From: Zizania palustris
Lineage: Eukaryota; Streptophyta; Magnoliopsida; Poales; Poaceae
DNA: 64,000 nt
Direction of reading: 5' to 3'
NCBI GenBank assembly: GCA_019279435.1
Contig: JAAALK010000080.1
Span: 32,518,778 to 32,582,777, forward strand
The translations under genes and the position numbers were made by a program. Shown here piece by piece: positions 56,501-64,000 of this stretch. How positions within the stretch are numbered: the stretch's first letter is position 1; every line of letters starts with the position of its first letter. The notes below the pieces were generated by a model, which ran no database searches, had not been told where the DNA came from, and saw nothing but the letters and a program-made list of their open reading frames with translations.

Positions 56501-59500
56501 GCCTCCAACGGGTCCGCCGCCCCTCCTCGTCCCCGGCTGTCGCTCCCATTGGATCATCGACCACCGGATCGCCATCGCTGCTTTCATCCCGAACCATCCT
56601 TGATCTCTGTCCTTGGTTTGGTAAGGATCCCCTTCGAGTGCTAATTCTATTTGTACCCTTGTTTTGCACTCTAGACCATCGTCAGCACGCGTAGCTATCC
56701 GATCTAAATCTAACCGCAGCATACTCCTTCAATCTGCAGCCTGTGCGCGAGTTACTCGGTTCACCGTGAACCTAAGCCTATTTTAGTAGAAAAAAAATCA
56801 GGAAATCCTAGGAAATTCTAGAGAAGCCTCCTTAACTTCAAACCTTCGTAACTTTTGCTCACTTGTGATCCTTCAAAACTTTTTAGATGCCGATCATGCT
56901 GCACACAACTACTACCATGGGTTCAAAGATTTCGTTGAAGAACATCGCCACCTAACAAAGTTCCAAGGTTTTACACGAGAGCTGGAATTACTAAGCGAGT
57001 TTCTGGAAAAAGAGATGACACCTGCGAAGTGTTGCTAATATAATTGTTTTTTGATTTTCGACATTGCTTAGTACAGTTACGATACTAGTTCAAGTAAATT
57101 AAACTGATCACAGAGTAAGTATTTAAGGACGCTAGCTAACGGCTAGCCGCTATAGCCAGATCTCAGCCGTGATTAGCTCAACGCCCCGCCTAAACACACC
57201 ATGCAAACACAACCATCTAATCTGAACTGACTCATGCATCGTGCATGCTTCATGTATGCCACTTATTTCGTAGTATGTGCCCCACTACACCAGAGTATAT
57301 TATTTTCTGCATGCAAGACTCACACTAATTAAGCTAATTAACTAATCTGATCGCTAATCATCAATGCAACACAAAAATCCTACATGCGAACGCATACAAC
57401 ATGATTAAACACTAACAGAAATTCCTCGCAATGACTCCTTTATAGTCAGTAGGGTCCTATTTGGCAATCTAAAATTTTATCACGCCATAAATAAACTCAA
57501 CGTATAATACTTTTTTTTTAAAAAAACATAACATATATATAGCATTTGCATCTCGTAACATTCTAAATCTATTGAATAATACTTAAATCTAAAATTTTTA
57601 AAATTAGGAGCCTTACATAGTTTTTTCTTCAGAAATTAACAAATATCAGTACTCTACCCATGAAAATATTCAAAAAAAACTAATGGGCTGGAATAATATC
57701 TAATATAGTAGAGTATAATGGGCTAGATGAACTGTCCACACCAATGGAAATTGGCCCACAAGCACGAGAAAAAAATACAGACTTTAAAAAGAGGTCTGTA
57801 TTCTGTGTACAAAACACCCTCCATGTACAAACTTAATCGTAGCCTTTTATTTAAAATTTAATGACCCTTTGTTTTTGTAAAAAAACCTTCTGCAGTACCC
57901 CTTCGCTTCTTCCTATCAATTTGCAAAAAACCCTTCGAACCATAGCCGTTGGATTTCAGATGAAGGGTCACGATCAAACTTTTTGTATTTGTGCACGGAA
58001 GGTGTGCTGTGCACTTACGGGCCCAGAAAGAAAATGAGGTCGCATCAGATCGAGCTCCAGACCTCGAGTCATTCACGATTCACGCGGTTTTAAGAAGTAT
58101 ATTTTTGCCGAGTGCAAATGCATTTGTTACTCGGTAAAACAGCCGTTAGCCGTTATAGGTCGTTTTTATTTGCTGAGTGTGTTGTTTCCCAACCAGAATG
58201 GTTTCTGATATTGTTTCCTGTGTGGGAAAAACACCCGGGAATAAGACTAAAACACATGGAAATGTCTTTCCGGTGTGCTAGCACTCGGTATTAGCTACTA
58301 GGATAGGATTTTAAATTATCTGTAACCTGTGATACTAGAAATTTTTTAAGTGTTTCTAAACATTAAGTAATGTGTTGGACACACGGGAAATATTTTCATC
58401 CTTGTAGTGTTTGAAACTCGACAAATTGGTTTATCGAGTGTGACAAAAAAATACTTAGCGAATAGTTGTTTGCCGTCACTTTGTTTATCGAGTATTCTTT
58501 GCCGAACAAAATATTCGATGAATCTTTCGCTTTTTTAGGCTTGGCTGTAAAATTTTTGAGTTTATTTGAATTGAATGCAGCGTAAATTTTTGAGGCTTCC
58601 CTGGGGCGCAAATCGATCGGCTGGCTAGGAGAACGACGAGTTGTGCAAGGGGAGCTGTGTTTGTGTACCTTGAAGTTGCTGCCGGCGCAGCCGACGACGT
58701 AGCAGCCGGCGAGCTTGGCGAACTGGCCGACGAGGCTGCCGACAGAGCCCGACGCCGCCGACACGAAAACCTTCTCCCCTCGCTGTGGCTTGCATACCTC
58801 GTAGAACCCGCCGTACGCCGTCATCCCGCTCGTCCCTGCTCGCTCGATCGCCGGCCGGCGCCGCCCCGGAACAGTCAGAGATCACCGTGAGATGTGCAGG
58901 ATTTTGCGTGCAGCGGGGGCGTCGAAGGATGCGAGACGGCAAGAGGCAGCGGTGGCGTACCTAGTGCGGAGAAGTGGTGTTTCAAGTGGAGTTCGTCGTC
59001 GTCGGAGCCAGCGGCGAGCTTTGACATGACCACGCCGGGGGCCGGCCGGAACAGCGTGTAGTCCTCCCAACCGAGCAAGCCGGCGATCACGTCCCCCTCC
59101 TTATACTCTGCGCACGCCGATGCCACCACCTCCCCGGCGCCGTACGCCGTAATCCTCTTCACAAAACGCAAAATTTGCTTAAAAACGCAAAATAACATTT
59201 TTACATCATGCTCTCTTCTCCATTATTGAGCGAGACAGACCTCGCCGGTGGTTAAACAGCACTTACCTCGCCGGGAACGATGCCGTCGATGGCGACGTGG
59301 GACGGGCCGACGGGCTGCGCCGTTTCATGCGGTTGAGCTGGTAAGGATCCATGGATAAGTACAGGTTCCGCACCAGCACCTCGCCGGACTCCGGCCTCCA
59401 CCTCAGCCTCCCCATCTTCACCTCGAAGTCGTCCTCCGACGGGAACCCCTCTACGTGGTGCCTTACGGCTACATAGCTATTGAGGGCATATGCATGTGAT

Positions 59501-59611
59501 CAGAATTAATTGATTAGTGAAGTAGTCTACACTAGGGTGATTGATTCTGGTATAGTAGCTAGGGTTGTAATCTTATGAGCTGAGCGATCCGTACCGGCTC
59601 TCCACCTCCAT
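53511..59611 (-). CDS. NADP-dependent 2-alkenal (double-bond) reductase, MDR family
   Basis: Six minus-strand exons with GT-AG introns: 59611-59595, 59476-59267, 59156-58961, 58835-58669, 54107-54025 and 53883-53511. They give about 348 aa, the usual length of plant alkenal reductases. These cytosolic enzymes use NADPH to reduce the double bond of reactive aldehydes. The start is at 59611 (MEVESR). Visible features are LYLSMDPYQL (exon 2), GLLGWEDYTLF (exon 3), TAYGGFYEVCKPQ and the nucleotide-binding loop VSAASGSVGSLVGQFAK (exon 4), VDLLKTQLGFDNAFNYKEE (exon 5), and GIDIYFDNIGGKTLEAVL, GAISEY and IYKRIAIRGF (exon 6). The end, LGLNIGKKLVKLA, is complete. In exon 2 the frame before RMK and the frame giving the family-typical IDGIVPGE differ by one base, so it is frameshifted unless an acceptor two bases downstream (59154) is used. 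Intron 4 is 4.6 kb and TE-filled. Confidence 0.85.
54403..56041. mobile_element. decayed non-autonomous CACTA element in the reductase intron
   Basis: The right end reads, on the minus strand, CACTATAAGAAAAGTGG at 56041. The left end cgttacgggaaatgacgg at 54403 looks like a mutated CACTACGGGAAA. Repeated cactcggcaaa/gccgagtg words fill the outer parts. No perfect 3-bp duplication is left. It belongs to the same broad group as the element at 25427-27478 but is older. Confidence 0.6.
56250..56770. other. GC-rich exon-like block in the reductase intron
   Basis: A GC-rich segment with gccgccgc/ctccaacc words resembles the GC-rich core of the CACTA element at 26640-27175 in style. Small frames exist on both strands, but no family was recognised. 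It may be captured sequence or part of a larger decayed CACTA. Confidence 0.35.
56771..58094. other. intron DNA without recognised features
   Basis: Mostly AT-rich intron 4 sequence of the reductase gene. No exon, terminal repeat or RNA gene could be supported. Confidence 0.4.
58095..58530. repeat. CACTA subterminal-repeat remnant
   Basis: Words gccgagtgcaa, ctcggtaaaa, ctgagtgtg, cgacaaattggtttatcgag and atcgagtattctttgccg mark a second patch of CACTA-type subterminal sequence. No intact terminus was found. Confidence 0.45.
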
Positions 59612-59691
59612 CACCGGCCGGTCGACCAGCCAGCCACCGTCAAGAACAGCAAAGACGGTTCGTGCAATGCGATGCCGCATGTGGCTTGCAA

Positions 59692-59712
59692 ATATATGTA
59701 TATATATATATG
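59692..59712 (-). promoter_or_regulatory. TATA-rich box upstream of the reductase gene
   Basis: An alternating TA run about 80-100 bp upstream of the ATG at 59611 on the minus strand, a plausible distance for a core promoter with a short leader. Simple repeats can mimic such a box. Confidence 0.4.
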
Positions 59713-59867
59713 GACTGTGTTGTATACGAGACTACACTACATGGCGATGGCGACGTGACTTTTGCGGCCGGGAGGATGAGGATGAGGAGTTTTTTGTAAG
59801 CACGTTTTTTATGTATTAATTATTTTGGTGGTTTTCACACAGAGTGACATGATATAGGGTGTGTGTT

Positions 59868-60000
59868 TGGTTTAGCTGTGAATTCATAAAAATCTGATTT
59901 CTGATGTCAGCTGTGGAAAAGCTGTTGTGAGATGACAGCTGTTGGAAACCTGAAAGTTGTTTGGCTGAAACAACTTTCAACTATGGATTATGTAATAAAT
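59868..60000. mobile_element. MITE-like fragment related to 110-285
   Basis: Starts gtgtgtttggtttagctgtg and carries cagctgtggaaaagctgttg and gttgtttggctgaaac, close to the reverse complement of the fragment at the window start. The second half and the duplication were not found. Confidence 0.4.
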
Positions 60001-60370
60001 GTTAGTTATGCCCCTAAGGGCCTGTAAGACTATTTATATGTTGATTAATCACATTAACACGTAGATGACCATTTTGAAATTAATGGATGACATTTTACTT
60101 GATTTCAAAGAGCTAATATGATATAAATGTTTTTTTCCTCTACACCCTCAAAGAGTATGAGATGTTTCCCTTGCATGTCACCGAGATTTTCTTGGTTCAA
60201 TTGAAATACCATTGCTAATTTACATTCCAGAGTCCATTTTTGCTATTTATCCCATTACTTCAGTTGAAACAAATATCATGCATGCACATTCGGAAGCAAT
60301 GACTTACATGTCCTCTAGGATAATAACACAGAAGATGAAAAAGCAAGAAAAATTTAATAGATCCATCAAA
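60001..60370. other. intergenic, no feature seen
   Basis: AT-rich DNA between the reductase promoter and the octanoyltransferase-like fragment. Nothing was recognised. Confidence 0.4.
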
Positions 60371-60603
60371 TCATCGTATAGAAATATGGAGCATGACCAC
60401 AAGTAAGCTGAAAAAGAATGTTCTTGCTAAGCTCTGCACGAGCTGATCATGGATCGCCTCATCGGGAGGGAGCTCCACTGCCGCCTCTCGCCGCAGAGAG
60501 GTAACCTCCTTGTCGGCGATGCCACAGGGCACAATGTGCTTGAAGTACCCCAAATCAGGATCAATCTTGAAGGCCAGCCCATGGCACGTCAACCCGGACG
60601 AGC
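60371..60603 (-). pseudogene. octanoyl(lipoyl)-transferase-like gene fragment, truncated
   Basis: The minus strand reads, in one open frame, TCHGLAFKIDPDLGYFKHIV followed by PCGIADKEVTSL, and ends at a stop at 60371. This matches the C-terminal half of LipB/LIP2-type octanoyltransferases, which move octanoic acid from acyl carrier protein to lipoate-dependent enzymes. The family catalytic Cys lies in the PCG motif. The coding sequence stops at the LTR edge at 60609, so the N-terminal part is either beyond the retrotransposon or lost. The last 20-odd codons, after SLARTF, may be read-through beyond the original exon end. Family assignment is from memory. Confidence 0.6.
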
Positions 60604-60608
60604 CTCAC

Positions 60609-61011
60609 TGTAATACACGCTCACTTACTCTCTGTTCGGACCGGCAAGGAATCAACACAGAGAACAGAGAGAAGACAGAAAAAATGTTGTAACAAAAAAG
60701 GAGAAGATACTCGCCAGCAAACAAAGATTGATCGCCGGAATGGAATGAGTAATCGTCGCCAGAATCGTCAGAGACACCAGAGAACACCAAACCAGTTTGG
60801 GGAAATTTTCTGTTATGATTTTTCTTGTCCCCCAAGCACTGTGGCCCATCCGACATATACCCCCAGCGTCTATCGCGAATACGTTTTCGTTTTACAGTTT
60901 TACGTCTTCCAACACAGAAAACCCATCACCCACACTCACACTTACACGGGTATTATTCCCGCCATTTCCTGGGTAGCAGAACTTGCTGTTGTCACTGCCT
61001 GAGCTGTGACA
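60609..61011 (-). repeat. 3' LTR of the right-hand gypsy element (about 403 bp)
   Basis: On the minus strand it starts TGTCACAGCTCAGG right after the purine tract and ends GTGTATTACA. The outer end was placed by the CA terminus, since the other LTR is not in the window. Confidence 0.7.
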
Positions 61012-63970
61012 TTCGCCCCCCCTTGAATTCTATCATCATCCCAAATGCGAGCTTCCGGAAAACGCACTCGCAAAACAGAGTAATCCTCCCATGTGGCACA
61101 CTCCACCGGCATGGTTCCCCAACGAACCAGCACCTGCACCTGGGCCGCATTTCCTCTTTTCACCAGACGCCTATCCAAAACAGCTGAAGGCAACAACTCC
61201 ATAGTGTCAAGTTGAACCATTGTCGGCAGTGTAGAAAATACTGGGGTATGGCCCGACACAAATGGCTTCAGTTGTGATACATGAAAGACCGGATGGATTG
61301 CACTATCGTCTGGAAGTTTCAACTTATAAGCCACAGACCCAATTCTGGCCAAAACTTCAAAGGGTCCGAAATACTTGAAAGAAATCTTGGGATATGGTCG
61401 ATTGGCTACCGTCGTTTGCGCATAAGGTTGCAGCTTCAACAGCACCTGATCTCCCACCTGAAAAGTTCTGAAAGTGCGGCTAGCATCAGCTTGTTGTTTC
61501 ATTCGACTCTGTGCCTTCACTAGATTATGCTTCAGCATATCAGAGAACAATTGTCGTTCAGACAATAGGCTATCAACATCCGGTACTGAAACAGTTGAGG
61601 AAGATGCTGAATTGATCGCTGGAACGAAGTTATACACCGGGTCAAAACCATAAAGTACTTTGTAGGGAGAGCAGTGCAGAGCCGAATGGAAACTGGTATT
61701 GTACCAGAATTGTGCTAGGGCCAACCATTGCATCCATCTTCGAGGTGAAGCTGTCGTAGTGCATCTCAAATACATCTCCAAGCATTGATTCACCCGTCCA
61801 GTCTGACCATCAGATTGTGGGTGATAAGCAGAAGACAAATTAAGTGGTACCTGAAGCTTCTCAAACAGGTATTGCCAAAAGTGACTTGTGAAAATCCTAT
61901 CACGGTCCGACACAATTGCTTTTGGAAGACCATAAAGAGACACAATGCGGTCTAGAAACAATTTGGCCACTTGGGAAGCTGTAAAAGGATGTTTGAGTGG
62001 AAGGAAATGAGCAAATTTTGAATACCTGTCCACCACCACTAAGATGCAATTGAATCCTTCTGAAATGGGAAGACCTTCAATAAAATCCATAGAGATCTCT
62101 TGCCAAGCACCTTGAGGTATAGGAAGAGGTTGCAATAACCCCGGAGACTTGCAAAGTTCATGTTTGGCCTGCTGACATACACCACACTGTATTACAAAGT
62201 CTTGCACTGCCTTTTTCACCCCCGTCCAAGTGAATAACTTGTGTAGGCATTGATAGGTCGCTTGGACCCCTGAATGTCCTCCCACTGCTGAAGAATGAAA
62301 AGCAGTGATCAACTTGGTTTGCAATGCTGAATTGTTGCCAATCCATACTTCCCATTTAATCGGATCAAGCCAGCAGTAAGACGGTAACCTTGATTATTGC
62401 TGCCACATACTGCTAATTCTTGCAACAGAGCTTGAGCTTCAGGATCCACTACATAAGAGTTAAGCACCTCTTGTATCCACACTGGTTGCACAGTTGAAAC
62501 CGATTGCAATTGTAACAGATGACCAACACGGGACAGTGCATCAGCCGCTGAATTATCAGATCCCCGACGGTATTGAAACTTATATTGAAGTCCAATAAGT
62601 TTTGTCATAGCTTTCCTTTGCATATCCGAGTTAAGTTCCTGGGTGTCTAGGTGACAGAGGGCCTTGTGGTCAGTGAGTATAGTGAAAGGTCCTCTCACCA
62701 AGTATGAACGCCAACGTTCCACGGCCATTAAAATGGCTAAAAAACTCCTTCTCGTAAATCGACAAATGCTGATTTTTAATACTCAGAGCTTTGCTATAAT
62801 AAGCAATAGGATGACCGTTTTGGGACAGAATTGCACCAATGCCCGTGTCACATGCATCTGTCTCAATCGAGAAAGGTTGATCAAACATTGGTAACGCTAG
62901 CACTGGAGTATGGCACATAGCGAATTTTACCTTGTCAAAAGCCTCCTGTGCTTGTGGAGTCCATGAAAACTTGGTTGTCTTTTTTAACAGAGTAGTTAGT
63001 GGTTTGGTAAGAATACCATAATCCCGAACAAATTTTCGATAGTAGCCAGTTAAACCAAGGAAGCCCTGAGATCAGTAATAGATTGAGGAACTGGCCAGTT
63101 TTGCATGACTGCTGTTTTTTTCCGGGTCAGTTGCCACTCCATCCACAGAAATTATGTGTCCTAAGTACTCCAGCTTCTGCAGACCAAAAGTACATTTACT
63201 TAATTTTGCAGTAAGCTGATGTTGATGAAGAATGGCCAATACCTCCTGTAAATGACTAGCATGTGCTGATAAAGTCGTGCTATACACCAATATGTCATCC
63301 ATAAAAACCAATACATATTTCCTCATTTGTTTCGCGAATATAGCATTCATCAAACACTGAAATGTGGCTGGCGCATTAGTCAATCCAAAAGGCATTACTC
63401 TGAACTGAAAATGGCCATGATGAGTTTTGAAAGCTGTCGTGTGTTCATCTTCCTCACACATCCTTATTTGATGATAACCACTCTTTAGATCCAACTTTGA
63501 AAACCATCGAGACCCACCCAATTCATCCAACAGCTCATCTATGATAGGTAAGGGAAATTTGTTTTTTATGGTGACAGAGTTCAATTTTCTATAATCCACA
63601 CAAAGACGCCACGTGCCATCTTTCTTCTTAACTAGCAATACAGGAGAAGCAAATGGACTATGGCTAGGAACAACCAACCTGACTGTATCATCTCAGTGAC
63701 TTGCTGTTCAATTTCGTCCTTCTGAGCTGGAGAGTATCGGTAGGGACGAGTATTTACTGGCATCGTCCCAGGAATGACAGGTATCGAATGATCAAAGCTA
63801 CGATGAGGTGGTAATTCTGTAGATGACTGAAAAACAGATGGGTATTGATCCAACACCAACTGAATTTCTGTGGGTATAACGGTTGGACTATCTGGTGTGA
63901 CCGAATGAATTACCGCTACTGCCCAAATGTCGTTACTCGTTTCCCCTTTGAGCAGTTCTTGCACCGACAT
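60942..63970 (-). pseudogene. pol: gypsy pol (RT, RNase H, integrase, chromodomain), frameshifted
   Basis: From 63970 downwards: the N-terminal side of RT (PYRYSPAQKDEIEQQVTEMI); RT (DGTWRLCVDYRKLN, LDLKSGYHQIRM, catalytic FMDDILVYS, 63677-63072); RNase H (SIETDACDTGIGAILSQ; VDALSRVG-like SAADALSRVGHL, about 62918-62309); and integrase in one 460-codon frame from 62324 (GGHSGVQATYQ, CGVCQQAKH, MDFIEGLP, VSDRDRIFTSHFW, HPQSDGQT), followed by a chromodomain (VLVRWGTMPVECATWEDY). The integrase frame continues through the PPT and about 23 codons into the LTR. A seven-T run at 63115-63121, one base longer than the frame needs, explains one of the shifts. Confidence 0.9.
61012..61024 (-). other. 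polypurine tract of the right-hand gypsy element
   Basis: The minus strand reads AAGGGGGGGCGAA immediately before the LTR. It lies inside the integrase reading frame. Confidence 0.85.
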
Positions 63971-64000
63971 ATATTGTACTGTTTCAGTTGATCGATTCAG

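Larger units (their letters stand above)
60609..64000 (-). mobile_element. Ty3/gypsy chromovirus retrotransposon, runs off the window
   Basis: The minus-strand element has its 3' LTR at 60609-61011, then PPT, integrase with chromodomain, RNase H, RT and protease-side sequence up to the window edge. It inserted directly beside the octanoyltransferase-like exon. The probable 5-bp target is ctcac (60604-60608); its partner would lie beyond 64000. The reading frame shifts several times, so this copy is defective. Confidence 0.9.

Overview
The window looks like nuclear DNA of a grass, probably panicoid (sorghum/sugarcane/maize group). The evidence is GC-rich first exons with GT-AG introns, Tourist- and Stowaway-type MITEs, CACTA elements with CGAGTGT subterminal repeats, grass-type Helitron ends, and a Sirevirus (Ty1/copia) family present three times. 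The species assignment is an inference. No bacterial operons, CRISPR arrays or rRNA genes were seen. Most ORFs longer than 60 codons are chance frames inside repeats.

Layout. 1-2440: tandem repeat and MITEs. 2441-15176: a LINE-like retroposon with 13-bp target-site duplications, split by a 10.85-kb minus-strand Sirevirus (3837-14687). 15.3-19.4 kb: hAT-like elements and a truncated LTR of the same Sirevirus. 19.4-22.0 kb: an old non-autonomous LTR element. 22.1-23.5 kb: two hAT-type elements inserted side by side. 23.8-24.4 kb: a Helitron. 25.4-27.5 kb: a CACTA element with perfect TAA duplications. 27.9-28.1 kb: a Stowaway-like MITE. About 29.4-35.5 kb: a CACTA-like region holding a 37-bp minisatellite and a solo Sirevirus LTR (30883-32861). 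36.8-37.2 kb: a second Helitron.

Genes. (1) A GT14 / beta-glucuronosyltransferase-like gene on the plus strand (39762-46475, four exons, 444 aa). Its third intron carries a complete hAT transposon (41846-45579, 8-bp duplications) with an apparently intact three-exon transposase on the opposite strand. (2) An NADP-dependent 2-alkenal (double-bond) reductase gene on the minus strand (53511-59611, six exons, about 348 aa). It has a one-base frame break in exon 2 and a 4.6-kb intron filled with CACTA-type sequence. (3) A fragment of an octanoyl(lipoyl)-transferase-like gene (60371-60603, minus), cut off where the LTR of another Ty3/gypsy element begins (60609 to the window end). Between genes 1 and 2 lies a decayed Ty3/gypsy chromovirus (47690-53095).

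The two complete host genes are a Golgi-type glycosyltransferase and a cytosolic-type detoxifying reductase; they show no sign of acting together. The most notable system is the layered transposon history. It includes nested insertions dated by target-site duplications, an intact-looking hAT inside a host intron, and LTR/PPT structures typical of Sireviruses. Coordinates of splice sites, LTRs and duplications were read directly. Family names rest on recognised motifs and were not checked against a database.
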